Assembly: GCF_001634285.1 (NCBI RefSeq)
Contig: NZ_CP015438.1
Location: 1,686,001 to 1,750,000, forward strand
Direction of reading: 5' to 3'
Length of the DNA: 64,000 bases
Origin: Anoxybacillus amylolyticus
GTDB lineage: Bacteria > Bacillota > Bacilli > Bacillales > Anoxybacillaceae
In this document: one piece after another, positions 44,040 through 52,822 of the stretch
Layout of the letters: each line of letters opens with the position of its first letter
How positions within the stretch are numbered: position 1 is the first letter of the stretch
Made by a program: the position numbers and the translations under genes
Notes under the pieces: generated by a model
Seen by the model: the letters and a program-made list of their open reading frames with translations, nothing else
Database searches by the model: none
Told to the model about the DNA's origin: nothing

Positions 44040-44075
44040 AAGGCTGTTGCCAAACGGCAACAGCCTTAGACTTTT
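44040..44075 (+). terminator. Terminator after aacS
   Basis: AAGGCTGTTGCC pairs perfectly with GGCAACAGCCTT around AAAC; TAGACTTTTTC follows. Confidence 0.85.
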
Positions 44076-44104
44076 TCATTGTGAGAGAAAAATATTGTCT
44101 GCGT

Positions 44105-44375
44105 CAACTACCCCCACTTAGCTAACGCTTGAAGTGGGGGCTTGCAACTCCCCAGAAGTGCGAACGGACTTCGTCCTCCTTCCTTGACTTGGGGTTGCAT
44201 CAGGGGCAGGTTGACGACTACCCAACGACATAGGTCATGCCTATATCGCTACCGAGTGGCTCGGCATGTCTGTAGGCAGTACTTGACTGCCACGCGCAAC
44301 AGACGGATGTACGCTCGATGTTTTACGGTTGCAACGTTTCCTGCAACCAACTCCCTACATCGAGTAACGGGGATT
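44105..44375 (+). ncRNA. Structured RNA candidate, omega-RNA/HEARO-like
   Basis: At least five nested or consecutive stems are seen: 44111-44140; TGCAA..CCCCA..AGT (44143-44159) with ACTTGGGGTTGCA (44187-44199) enclosing GGAC/GTCC (44166-44176); CCGAG/CTCGG (44252-44264); TCTGT/ACAGA (44269-44303) enclosing GGCAGT/ACTGCC; and CTCGATGT/ACATCGAG (44314-44364) enclosing GGTTGCA/TGCAACC. In IscB elements a structured guide RNA precedes the nuclease gene in this orientation. The RNA class is inference. Confidence 0.45.
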
Positions 44376-44493
44376 GGAGTACCTTGATTCAACGGTTTTC
44401 TCCACATTCTTATTCTATCATATACAAAAGAAAGGAGGAAGGGCGATTCCTCCTCGACTTTCGCTCTCGCTTAGAAGTCGGGGTCTCCTCGCC
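44105..44493 (+). mobile_element. IS200/IS605-type relic without transposase genes
   Basis: About 390 bases bounded by two hairpins: CCCCCACTT / AAGTGGGGG (44111-44140) and CCTCGACTT / AAGTCGGGG (44452-44483, one G-T pair), the latter followed by TCTCCTCGCC. Such hairpins close IS605-group elements of thermophilic bacilli. No tnpA, tnpB or iscB frame remains. The interior is a strongly folded RNA-like region, listed separately. The exact ends are uncertain. Confidence 0.5.
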
Positions 44494-44519
44494 AAAGATG
44501 ATGAAAAAACCCTTTTTCA

Positions 44520-44548
44520 TTGACTTTTACGTAAACGTAAATTAAAAT
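44520..44548 (+). promoter_or_regulatory. MerR-type promoter with operator in the spacer
   Basis: TTGACT (44520-44525) and TAAAAT (44543-44548) are 17 bases apart. The spacer contains the perfect palindrome TTTACGTAAACGTAAA (44526-44541), the usual place for a MerR-family dimer. The site resembles LiuR-type operators of branched-chain amino acid genes. Confidence 0.75.
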
Positions 44549-44586
44549 AAAATTCAGAAAATTAAAAAATAACAAAGGTGAACACG

Positions 44587-44973
44587 ATGAACTATTACAC
44601 GATCTCCCAGCTTGCGGAGCAGTTTGATATTAGCACGCGAACGATTCGTTATTACGAAGAGCGCGGGCTGATTTCACCGATCCGCACCGAGTCTGGCCAG
44701 CGGTTGTATACGAAAAAAGACCGAGCCGTCTTAAAGCTTATTTTGCGCGGCAAACGTTTCGGTTTTTCATTAGAAGAAATTCATGAAATGATTAGCTTGT
44801 TTGACAAAGATCGCACCGGTCGAAAACAGCTTGAAAAAACGATCACATACGGTGAGCAAAAGCTAAAGGAGGTGACAGAACGAATCGAGGATTTAATGCA
44901 ATTAAAACAAGAGATGGAATCGATTTTGACGGATTTTCGCGAACGATTACAAAAACTGGAGGAGATGGAATGA
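44587..44973 (+). CDS. MerR-family transcriptional regulator
   Basis: A 128-aa regulator. The winged helix YYTISQLAEQFDISTRTIRYYEERGLISP occupies residues 3-31 in two short parts, followed by a dimerising coiled coil (about 80-125). No cysteine effector site is present, so an acyl-CoA or similar organic effector is more likely than a metal. It lies first in an operon with an acyl-CoA ligase and an acyl-CoA dehydrogenase, and its stop overlaps the ligase start (ATGA). The palindrome within its promoter suggests autoregulation. Confidence 0.85.
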   Translation: MNYYTISQLAEQFDISTRTIRYYEERGLISPIRTESGQRLYTKKDRAVLKLILRGKRFGFSLEEIHEMISLFDKDRTGRKQLEKTITYGEQKLKEVTERIEDLMQLKQEMESILTDFRERLQKLEEME

Positions 44974-46499
44974 ACATTTCTGAGTTGTTGGCGCGCAATG
45001 CGCGAAAGTTTCCGAATAAAATAGCGATCATTGATGGAAACGTGTCGCTTTCTTATCAAGAAGTAGACGATACGGTCAATCGGCTCGCTTCTTCGCTCGC
45101 TTCGCTTGGCATCGCACAAGGTGATAAAGTCGTATTGTATATGCCGAATACGAAAGAATTTGTATATGCGTATTTTGCTGTCTTGCGCCTTGGCGCCATC
45201 GTTGTGCCAGTCAATGCGCGGCTAACTGCCCAAGAAGTGCAATATATTATCGAACATAGCGAAGCAAAAGCTGTCATCGCCCACGATTGGATTTATCAAG
45301 AACTTACTCCTCTCGTTCGTACGGTTGACGTCATTTGGGTGAAAACAGGGGAGGCGGCAGACGGTTGGCGTTCGTTCACGCAACTCGTTGCAAATGGCAA
45401 TCCTTTCCCAATCGTTTGCCCGCTGAATGAAGAGGACGAAACGACGATTTTATATACATCTGGAACGACCGGTAAACCAAAAGGAGTATTGTTTACAGCG
45501 CGCAACATTTTCGCCGTCGCGACGATGATGGCGCTAGAAACGAAAATGGATAAACATAGTCGCCTATTGCATATGATGCCGCTTAGCCATTCCGCACCGC
45601 TTCATTTATTTTTTGTCGGCGGCATGTACGTCGCAGCCACCCATGTGTTATCACCAACGTTTTCTCCAGAAGCGTTACTGGAACTTGTCACGAAACATCA
45701 AATTACCCATTTCTTCGGAGCACCAGTCGCTTATTTACTTACAGCAAAACACCCACGCCTTCACGAATACGATTTATCATCCGTCCAATATTGGACATAT
45801 GGCGGAGCACCGTTGTCAACGAATGAAGTGCAGTTTGTTGCCAAGCAGTTTCGCACGGATCGGTTCATGTGTTTATACGGATTAACCGAGGCAGGACCAA
45901 ACGGGACGTATTTATCGCCGGAAGAACACGCGACAAAGGCAGGCAGTGTCGGCAAAGATGCCGCCCTCCATTGCGAAGTGAAAATTGTCGACGAACACGG
46001 CAAAGAAGTTCCGCTTGGCGAAGTCGGTGAAATCGTCTTAGCTGGAGAAGGAATTATGAAAGGCTATTATAAAGACGAAGAAAAAACAGCGGAAACGGTG
46101 AAAAACGGCTGGCTATATACAGGCGATTTAGCGCGTCGTGACGAAGATGGGTACATTTGGATCGTCGATCGGAAAAAAGATATGATCATCTCTGGCGGGG
46201 TGAACGTTTACCCGAAAGAAGTGGAAGATGCGCTAAAGTTGCACCCAGCTATTGCCGATGTGGCGGTTGTTGGTGTGCCGCATCGTGAATGGGGCGAAAC
46301 GGTGAAAGCGTTTGTTGTCATGACAGAGCCGATTGAGCAGCTTGCGGAAGAATGTAAACGTTTTCTTTCGGATAAACTCGCAGACTATAAAATTCCACGA
46401 CTATACGAAGCAATTCGTGAGTTGCCGCGCAACGCGACAGGAAAAATATTAAAACAAGTGTTGAGGGGGATGCATGGTGAAACGGCTACGCGAAGTTGA
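44970..46499 (+). CDS. Acyl-CoA synthetase (class I adenylate-forming)
   Basis: A 509-aa fatty-acid-CoA-ligase-like enzyme. The ATP loop is YTSGTTGKPKG (about 153-163), then YGLTEAGPNG, YTGDLARRDEDGYIWIVDRKKDMIISGGVNVYP and the catalytic lysine in ATGKILK. The substrate is uncertain: fatty, branched or aromatic acids are all handled by this family. It is coupled to the MerR gene upstream and overlaps the acyl-CoA dehydrogenase gene by 26 bases, forming an activation and oxidation pair. Confidence 0.85.
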   Translation: MNISELLARNARKFPNKIAIIDGNVSLSYQEVDDTVNRLASSLASLGIAQGDKVVLYMPNTKEFVYAYFAVLRLGAIVVPVNARLTAQEVQYIIEHSEAKAVIAHDWIYQELTPLVRTVDVIWVKTGEAADGWRSFTQLVANGNPFPIVCPLNEEDETTILYTSGTTGKPKGVLFTARNIFAVATMMALETKMDKHSRLLHMMPLSHSAPLHLFFVGGMYVAATHVLSPTFSPEALLELVTKHQITHFFGAPVAYLLTAKHPRLHEYDLSSVQYWTYGGAPLSTNEVQFVAKQFRTDRFMCLYGLTEAGPNGTYLSPEEHATKAGSVGKDAALHCEVKIVDEHGKEVPLGEVGEIVLAGEGIMKGYYKDEEKTAETVKNGWLYTGDLARRDEDGYIWIVDRKKDMIISGGVNVYPKEVEDALKLHPAIADVAVVGVPHREWGETVKAFVVMTEPIEQLAEECKRFLSDKLADYKIPRLYEAIRELPRNATGKILKQVLRGMHGETATRS

Positions 46500-48147
46500 T
46501 CCGAATTTATTGGCTAATTTGCAAAAATATTTAGACCCAGAGTTTTACGCGTATGCGGAAGAAGAGTTAGAGAAGTTTTGGCAGCTTTGCATGACCGATA
46601 TCGACCGACGCGCGGTGCATACAGACCGCGAAGGGCAGCCGCGGCTCATCAAATATGACCGTTTTGGCAATGATATTTCAGAAATATGGGTGAATGAAGG
46701 ATATAAACAAACAGTAAAGGAAACGTATGAAACAGGCATTGTCGGCTATGTCCATAAACCGATTCCTGCGCTTGGCCGCGTTGGCAATTACGTCTATTCG
46801 TATGCCCAAGGCTATTTGTTATCGCAAGTGGAACCGGGGTTTTATTGCCCGGTTACGTTAACGATGGCGACGGCTTATGTACTGGAGCATTTTGCCGACG
46901 AACCAATCAAAGCGAAATATTTGCCGCACGTCATTTCTACTGGCGAAGTCGAGCTGTATGAAGGAGCGACGTTTTTAACGGAGCGCCAAGGCGGTTCAGA
47001 CGTTGGTGCAAATGAAGTGCGCGCTGTTTTGTGCGGGGATCATTATGAAATTTACGGAGAAAAATATTTTGCGAGCAACGCTGGCATGTGCGGCGTCGCA
47101 ATGGTGCTGGCGCGCATCGATGGAAGCGAGCCGGGGACGAAAGGGCTTAGTTTATTTTTAGTGCCGTGGCGCAACGACGATGGCACATTAAACGGCATTC
47201 ACATTCGGCGCTTAAAAGATAAACTTGGCGTTCGCGCTGTGCCGTCAGCGGAAGTCGTATTTGAAGGGGCAAAAGCCTATTTAATTGGCGATGCGAAAAA
47301 AGGGTTTTATTATATGATGGAAGCGCTCAATTTATCGCGCGTCTGCAATGCCGTCGCCTCGATTGGCATTATGAAACGGGCGCTAGAGGAAGCGAAGCAA
47401 TATGGGGCAAATCGCAAAGCGTTCGGACAATGGCTTACATCGTATCCAATGGTGAAAGAAACGCTAGCGAATTTAACTGCGCGTCAAGAAGTGCAAACGA
47501 GCGCTTGTTTTGAGTTAATTTCCTTTTTTGACCGTGTGATGCGCACGCCGGATCAAGCGTCTGAGCAAGAAAAAGCGTGGAATCGCTTATTAATTGCGCT
47601 TTTAAAAATGCGAACAGCAGAAGAAGCGATTGCGTTTGCTCATGAGGCGATTGAAATGCATGGCGGCAACGGCTACATTGAAGATTTTGTCACCCCGCGT
47701 TTGCTTCGTGATGCGCAAGTGTTGACGGTGTGGGAAGGAACAGCAAACATTTTAGGACTCGAAGTGTTGCGTCTTATTCGCAAATACCGCATTCATGAAA
47801 CATTTATTCAAACAATAAGCGAACAGCTAGCTACACTTCCTGCGGGAATACGCGCATTTGCTAAACCGGTGGAAAGCGGGTTGCATGAACTCATACAGTC
47901 TCTAAAACAACTTCACGGACAGCCAGAAGACGTGCAAACGTATCACGCCAAAAAAATCGCCAATCGCCTTTGCGACTTGTATTTGAGCGTCATAGCGTTA
48001 AAAGAAGCGGAAGAAAACGAACGAAAACAAATCATCGCCCGCCTCTTCCTACAGCATATTTGGGGAGGTGATTTATTCGATAAAGAGATGTTATCCGTCC
48101 ATTATTTTGCTGTAGTGATGAACGAAACAAAAGAAGTGGAAGTATAA
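46474..48147 (+). CDS. Acyl-CoA dehydrogenase, AidB-like
   Basis: A 557-aa flavoprotein of the acyl-CoA dehydrogenase superfamily. The first 150 residues form an extra N-terminal domain typical of the AidB/long type. FLTERQGGSDVGANEV is the FAD motif, RQEVQTSACFELISFFDR and the C-terminal MHGGNGYIEDFVTPRLLRDA belong to the substrate and tetramer regions. It begins inside the ligase gene after GAGGGGGATGC. It probably oxidises the CoA ester made by the ligase; the exact acyl chain is unknown. Confidence 0.85.
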   Translation: MVKRLREVDPNLLANLQKYLDPEFYAYAEEELEKFWQLCMTDIDRRAVHTDREGQPRLIKYDRFGNDISEIWVNEGYKQTVKETYETGIVGYVHKPIPALGRVGNYVYSYAQGYLLSQVEPGFYCPVTLTMATAYVLEHFADEPIKAKYLPHVISTGEVELYEGATFLTERQGGSDVGANEVRAVLCGDHYEIYGEKYFASNAGMCGVAMVLARIDGSEPGTKGLSLFLVPWRNDDGTLNGIHIRRLKDKLGVRAVPSAEVVFEGAKAYLIGDAKKGFYYMMEALNLSRVCNAVASIGIMKRALEEAKQYGANRKAFGQWLTSYPMVKETLANLTARQEVQTSACFELISFFDRVMRTPDQASEQEKAWNRLLIALLKMRTAEEAIAFAHEAIEMHGGNGYIEDFVTPRLLRDAQVLTVWEGTANILGLEVLRLIRKYRIHETFIQTISEQLATLPAGIRAFAKPVESGLHELIQSLKQLHGQPEDVQTYHAKKIANRLCDLYLSVIALKEAEENERKQIIARLFLQHIWGGDLFDKEMLSVHYFAVVMNETKEVEV

Positions 48148-48149
48148 AG

Positions 48150-48186
48150 AAAAAAGGCAAGGGACGAAGTCGGTTCCTTGCCTTAT
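48150..48186 (-). terminator. Terminator of the hemolysin III gene
   Basis: AAGGCAAGG pairs with CCTTGCCTT; the minus strand continues into TTTTTTC. It may also stop the converging operon weakly. Confidence 0.72.
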
Positions 48187-48818
48187 AGTAATGCAAACAC
48201 CGCAAAAACATGCGCAACAGATCCACCTAACACAAACAAGTGCCAAACGGCATGATGAAATTTAAACCCTCGCCATACGTAAAAAACTGCGCCGATGGTG
48301 TACAAAACACCGCCAATGACTAAATAGGTGACTCCTTGCAGTGAAAGACCGGAAACGAGCGGTTTCCAAGCAAATACAATCAACCACCCCATGATGATAT
48401 ATATAATCGTCGATGTATATAAAAACCGATCGACGAAAAAGCATTTAAATACTGTACCCACGAGCGCAAGCCCCCAGACGATGCCAAACAATGTCCAACC
48501 GATCGCTCCTCTCATCGCTAAAAACAGAAACGGCGTATACGTGCCTGCAATAAAAAAGTAAATCGCCGAATGGTCGAAAATTTCAAATAGTCGTTTCCAT
48601 CGTCCTTCTGGCAAGGCGTGTACGATCGTCGATGACAAATATAAGAGAAGCATCGTACTTCCAAATAGTGTCGCGCTGACGACATGCCAAGCGTTTCCGT
48701 GCAGTGAAGCAAAAACGGTAAGTACAACGAGCACCGCGATGCTAAATACTGCCCCTACCCCATGCGTAATCGCATGAACGATTTCTTCTTCTTTCGTAAA
48801 TGTATGTGTAAAAGCCAA
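48183..48818 (-). CDS. Hemolysin III/YqfA (PAQR-like) membrane protein
   Basis: A 211-aa, seven-helix protein of the PAQR/hemolysin III family: EEIVHAITHGVGAVFSI at the start, the SSTIVHAL motif, FDHSAIYFFIAGTYTPF and HHAVWHLFVLGGSVAHVFA carry the conserved histidines of a zinc site. The start is probably TTG 48818, after AAAGGAAGAGG; a longer in-frame reading upstream crosses the intergenic promoter region and has no family sequence. Role in the membrane is not settled. Confidence 0.83.
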   Translation of the reverse strand: MAFTHTFTKEEEIVHAITHGVGAVFSIAVLVVLTVFASLHGNAWHVVSATLFGSTMLLLYLSSTIVHALPEGRWKRLFEIFDHSAIYFFIAGTYTPFLFLAMRGAIGWTLFGIVWGLALVGTVFKCFFVDRFLYTSTIIYIIMGWLIVFAWKPLVSGLSLQGVTYLVIGGVLYTIGAVFYVWRGFKFHHAVWHLFVLGGSVAHVFAVFALL

Positions 48819-48939
48819 TGGCCTCTTCCTTTCGTTAAAGACATTTTGTTCATTGTAACACATATGATACATATCGTACATTTTTTGTTCATTGTTATTT
48901 TTGGTCGCGATATAATGGAAAAAAAGAGAGGTGAGAACG

Positions 48940-49866
48940 ATGCAAATCCAGGTAGAAAGGCAACGAAAGACAAAAAAGTGGCTTGTTCCATCGCTGATTG
49001 GTGTATTGTTGCTTGCGGCGATCGTGTGTGTTGCCATTTCGATTTACGTCGGTTGGAATTTGACGCATAAGGAGCGAAAAGCTGTTGTAGAGACGCCAAA
49101 AGCTTATGGAATGGCTTATGAAAATGTCACGTTTACAAGCAAAGATGGCGGATTAAAGCTCAAAGGGTGGGTGATTGAGCCAACGAAACAAGCAAAAATG
49201 ACCGTTATTTTTTCGCATGGCTACGGCGGCAATCGCTATGAGCCAAACGTCCCATTTTTACCAATCGCTAAAGCACTAATAAACGAAGGATATCGTGTCA
49301 TCATGTTTGATTTCCGCGCCAGCGGTGAATCAGAAGGAGACATGACAACGATTGGTGCCAAAGAAAAATACGATTTGCTTGGTGTCATTGACTATGCGAA
49401 ACAACACTATTCCGAACCGATCGTTCTTTACGGGGTGTCAATGGGAGCGGCAACCTCGATTTTAGCAGCAGGTATGGATCAAGACGTCAAAGCAGTCATT
49501 GCTGACAGCCCGTTTAGCGATTTAGAAGGATATTTGCGGACGTATATGCCAGTATGGACGCACTTACCGAACGTTCCGTTTACTTACTTAATTATTACCC
49601 TCATTCCAATGTTAACAGATTTAAACCCAGCTGAGTCAGTTCCAATGAAAGCCGTCGATGCGATTGCTCCACGTCCGATTTTATTTATTCACAGCAAAGC
49701 CGACCCGTCCATCCCATATGAAGAAAGCGTGAACATGTACAACAAACATCCAGACGTATTTGAACTTTGGCTCACTGACAAAGCAAAGCATGTGAAAAGT
49801 TTTGCGATGTATAAAGAGGAATACATTCAGCACATGTTAACATTTTTAGAAAAAGTGCAAAAATAA
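48940..49866 (+). CDS. Membrane-anchored alpha/beta hydrolase (YqkD-like)
   Basis: A 308-aa protein with an N-terminal membrane anchor (LIGVLLLAAIVCVAISIYV, about 17-36) and an external alpha/beta-hydrolase domain. HGYGGNR gives the oxyanion loop, YGVSMGAATS holds the nucleophilic serine, and the acid and histidine lie in SKADPSIPYEE and DKAKHVKS. This layout matches Bacillus YqkD-type serine hydrolases. ATG 48940 follows AGAGGTGAG. Confidence 0.83.
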   Translation: MQIQVERQRKTKKWLVPSLIGVLLLAAIVCVAISIYVGWNLTHKERKAVVETPKAYGMAYENVTFTSKDGGLKLKGWVIEPTKQAKMTVIFSHGYGGNRYEPNVPFLPIAKALINEGYRVIMFDFRASGESEGDMTTIGAKEKYDLLGVIDYAKQHYSEPIVLYGVSMGAATSILAAGMDQDVKAVIADSPFSDLEGYLRTYMPVWTHLPNVPFTYLIITLIPMLTDLNPAESVPMKAVDAIAPRPILFIHSKADPSIPYEESVNMYNKHPDVFELWLTDKAKHVKSFAMYKEEYIQHMLTFLEKVQK

Positions 49867-49933
49867 AATACAGAATATTCGTTTATTTTTAAAGCGACAA
49901 AATGGCAACCAACTTTCATCTGTCGAAAGCAGT

Positions 49934-49967
49934 AAAAACGTCGTTTCAACATGAGAAACGACGTTTT
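49934..49967. terminator. Bidirectional terminator
   Basis: AAAAACGTCGTTTC pairs perfectly with GAAACGACGTTTTT between two converging genes. Confidence 0.9.
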
Positions 49968-49972
49968 TACTA

Positions 49973-50347
49973 CTAATTTGCTTTCTTAAGCATATGAATT
50001 TCTTCTTCCGCACGGGCAATACGACTAAGTTGATAGTCTAGTCGTTCGTGAATGTAAGCAACATCGGCTTTTGTCGCCATTTCTTTGCGGATGTGAGCAA
50101 TTTCGTGTTGAATCGCGTCTTGAATTCTTCGTTGTTCTAGCTGATTGTCTCGCACTGCTTTAATCATTGCCGTATTTTCTTTCATCTGTTCTTTCAACCA
50201 ACGAATGTCTTCTTCTTGCTTGTTCACTTTTTCTTTTAGCTCATTCATCTCTTGCTTCATTGTCTGAATCTCTTGTTTTATCGACTGCATGTCTTCCGCT
50301 AAGTTTTGAACGAGGTTAATGAGTTGAAGGAGAAGTTGCTCTTGCAT
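49973..50347 (-). CDS. Coiled-coil protein of unknown function
   Basis: A 124-aa protein that is nearly all coiled coil, with clear heptads from about residue 10 to 120 (QSIKQEIQTMKQEMNELKEK and similar), rich in glutamine, glutamate and lysine. No signal peptide or membrane segment. It resembles short tropomyosin-like proteins and phage tail or septation coiled coils, but no family can be named. CTCCT/AGGAG-like ribosome site is weak. Confidence 0.6.
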   Translation of the reverse strand: MQEQLLLQLINLVQNLAEDMQSIKQEIQTMKQEMNELKEKVNKQEEDIRWLKEQMKENTAMIKAVRDNQLEQRRIQDAIQHEIAHIRKEMATKADVAYIHERLDYQLSRIARAEEEIHMLKKAN

Positions 50348-50443
50348 GCTTGATTCATCTGCTTTTCAGACTAGAGGTATTCGACATTTCCGATGGGGAA
50401 TGTATGAGGAGTTTGAGGAAATGCCTCTGCCGTCATCTTATCA

Positions 50444-50542
50444 TATATACATGCAACTGGGGAGTTTAACTTATTCTTTTTCGACTGTCACGCGTTCGCG
50501 TGACAGTCGAAAAATGTTAACACTTCAATGTGCATTTATATA
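50444..50542. repeat. MITE-like repeat, copy 1
   Basis: A 99-bp copy of an element also at 54747-54871. The ends TATATACATGCA and TGCATTTATATA are inverted repeats with one mismatch. The centre is a perfect 18-bp hairpin, TTTTTCGACTGTCACGCG with its complement. TA at each end may be the duplicated target. Confidence 0.75.
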
Positions 50543-50618
50543 GTTCGACAAAAGGGATAAATCCTTTTTTAGTGTGAAGCAATCTTTTTGTATAATAAAA
50601 AGAAAAAGGGGGATGACG

Positions 50619-52136
50619 ATGCGAGTCGTGACGGCTTCGGAAATGTATGCGATCGACCGATATACAATCGAAAAAGTAGGCATTAGCGAAGATACGTTAA
50701 TGGAAAACGCAGGACAAGCTATCGCAACTATATTGCGTGAGCGTTTCGATAAAACCGCTCGAATTGCAATATTAGCTGGAAGTGGCAATAACGGCGGCGA
50801 TGGTGTTGTCACTGCTCGCGTGTTAAAAAGCGAAGGCTACAACGTTGATTTATGGCTTATTCCATCAAGCGAAAAAATGAAAGGCGCGGCAAAACGAGCG
50901 CTAGATATCTATCAACATGCCGGATATGAAGCAAAAAGTTACATAGAACATTCATTATCATTAGAACGCTATGATGTAATTGTTGACGCATTGCTTGGCA
51001 TTGGGGTGAAAGGAGAAGTGAGGTCTCCGTATAAAGAAATCATCCAAGAAGTTAATAATATCGACTCATTAACAGTATACGCCATTGACCTTCCAAGCGG
51101 TATTCCAGCCGATGGAGGAGAAGTTGAAATAGCCATTCAAGCAGACGTTACGATGACGGTTCAATATCCGAAACTGAGTGCCTATACGTTCCCAACCGCT
51201 GATTATTATGGGGAATTAGTCGTTGTTGATATCGGTATCCCACCGCGTGCATTAGAAATCGCTTCGTTTTGCCAACTTTGGACAGAAGCGGACGTCAAGC
51301 AGACGTTACCGGTGAGAAAACGCTCCTCTCACAAAGGAACGTATGGAAAAGCGCTTATTATTGGCGGCTCACGCCCGATGCCGGGAGCGATTACGCTAAC
51401 AGCGAAAGCGGCGCTCCGAAGTGGGGCGGGACTATTGACGATGGCGGTCCCAGACGATATTTATCCGGTAGTTGCAAATCGAATACCGGAAGCGATGCTT
51501 TTTCCTTGCCAGACGGAAACCGGTTATTTTGCGGGGGCGATTGACTTTGCTTCATTGGATGTCGATGCGATTGCTATCGGGCCAGGGATGGGACGAACAG
51601 CGGGAACGAACCAAATAGTACAAGCAACACTAGCGCAAGATGTACCGGTTGTTCTTGATGCGGATGCACTCTTTTTCTGGAAAGAGTATGCTTTCCTTTT
51701 AAAAACGCGAACAAAACCAACGGTCATTACACCGCACCCTGGAGAACTCGCGCGCATGCTTCAATTATCGATTCAAGAGGTGGAAAAGCACCGCTTCACA
51801 CTAAGTAAGCAACTTGCGACAGACTACGGAATCTATGTCGTCTTAAAAGGACCATATACGATTGTGACTACACCGGATGGAAAGCAATACATCAATGCGA
51901 CCGGCAACCCAGCGCTTGCCAAAGGCGGAAGCGGTGATGTGCTAACGGGAATCATCGTCGCCTTTTTGATGCAGCATGATTCCATCCAAACAGCCGTCAG
52001 CAACGCCGTCTTCGTTCATGGAAAAGCGGCGGATTGGCTCGTACAGCATGGACATTCACCGCATAGCGTACTTGCTACTGATGTCATCGATGCGCTTCCA
52101 TCCATTTTGTTCGAGCTAAGGGAGCGTCCACAATGA
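50619..52136 (+). CDS. nnr: Bifunctional NAD(P)H-hydrate epimerase/dehydratase
   Basis: A 505-aa fusion. The N-terminal YjeF epimerase domain (about 1-210) has GSGNNGGDGVVTAR; the C-terminal carbohydrate-kinase-like dehydratase (about 225-500) has GPGMGR, HPGELARM and the NATGNPALAKGGSGDVLTG signature. It repairs hydrated NADH and NADPH, which form readily at high temperature. ATG 50619 follows AAAGGGGGATG. TATAAT at 50591 is a likely -10. It is coupled to pxpB by overlapping stop and start. Confidence 0.92.
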   Translation: MRVVTASEMYAIDRYTIEKVGISEDTLMENAGQAIATILRERFDKTARIAILAGSGNNGGDGVVTARVLKSEGYNVDLWLIPSSEKMKGAAKRALDIYQHAGYEAKSYIEHSLSLERYDVIVDALLGIGVKGEVRSPYKEIIQEVNNIDSLTVYAIDLPSGIPADGGEVEIAIQADVTMTVQYPKLSAYTFPTADYYGELVVVDIGIPPRALEIASFCQLWTEADVKQTLPVRKRSSHKGTYGKALIIGGSRPMPGAITLTAKAALRSGAGLLTMAVPDDIYPVVANRIPEAMLFPCQTETGYFAGAIDFASLDVDAIAIGPGMGRTAGTNQIVQATLAQDVPVVLDADALFFWKEYAFLLKTRTKPTVITPHPGELARMLQLSIQEVEKHRFTLSKQLATDYGIYVVLKGPYTIVTTPDGKQYINATGNPALAKGGSGDVLTGIIVAFLMQHDSIQTAVSNAVFVHGKAADWLVQHGHSPHSVLATDVIDALPSILFELRERPQ

Positions 52137-52822
52137 TTTTCCCGTTAAGCGAATACGCCCTAACGGTTCGTTTTTCTGAGGAAATTAGCGAGGCGGCAAA
52201 TGATAAAGCGCATCAATTTGCCCGTTGGCTTGAAAAACAATTAATCAAGGGGATCGTGGAAGTCGTGCCGACTTTTTCTTCGGTAACGATTTATTATGAC
52301 CCGCTTGTGCTCGGAACGTATGAACACGTACGCAATCAAACAAAACGATGGCTAGAACAAATGGAACGAACGATACAACCGAAGGCGCGAACGGTGGTTA
52401 TTCCTGTTTGTTATGGCGGGGACTTCGGACCGGACTTGTCCGAAGTAGCGAGATATCATGGAATGAGCAAAGAAGACGTGGTGCGGCTTCATGCAGAAGC
52501 GGTCTATAAAGTATATATGATTGGTTTTTCCCCGGGATTTGCTTATTTAGGAGGGCTGCCTTTGGAACTTGCAACCCCGCGCCGCGCAACCCCGCGTCAC
52601 ACCGTTCCTGCTGGGTCGGTCGGAATCGCTGGGACACAAACTGGCGTTTATCCGCTTTCAACACCAGGCGGATGGCAAATCATCGGGAGAACGCCGCTTT
52701 CGTTGTTCCGTCCCACCCATCCCCAACCGAGTTTATTGCGTGCAGGAGATATCGTACGTTTTCAACCGATGACCGAAAATGAATATAGGATGTGGAAAAA
52801 CGATGGCGATTCGTGTCATTGA
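52133..52822 (+). CDS. pxpB: 5-oxoprolinase subunit B
   Basis: A 229-aa KipI/PxpB protein (cyclophilin-like allophanate hydrolase subunit 1 domain): IPVCYGGDFGPDLSEVA, YMIGFSPGFAYLGGLP and PAGSVGIAGTQTGVYP are family hallmarks. With PxpA and PxpC it opens 5-oxoproline to glutamate using ATP. In Bacillus the related KipI can also inhibit kinase KinA; the full pxpBCA set here argues for oxoprolinase. It overlaps pxpC by 20 bases. Confidence 0.9.
   Translation: MIFPLSEYALTVRFSEEISEAANDKAHQFARWLEKQLIKGIVEVVPTFSSVTIYYDPLVLGTYEHVRNQTKRWLEQMERTIQPKARTVVIPVCYGGDFGPDLSEVARYHGMSKEDVVRLHAEAVYKVYMIGFSPGFAYLGGLPLELATPRRATPRHTVPAGSVGIAGTQTGVYPLSTPGGWQIIGRTPLSLFRPTHPQPSLLRAGDIVRFQPMTENEYRMWKNDGDSCH

Noticed and set aside
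44142..44387. An open frame of 81 residues in the IS605-type relic
   Set aside because: It spans several strong RNA stems and has no ribosome site or TnpB motifs; a structured RNA explains the region better.
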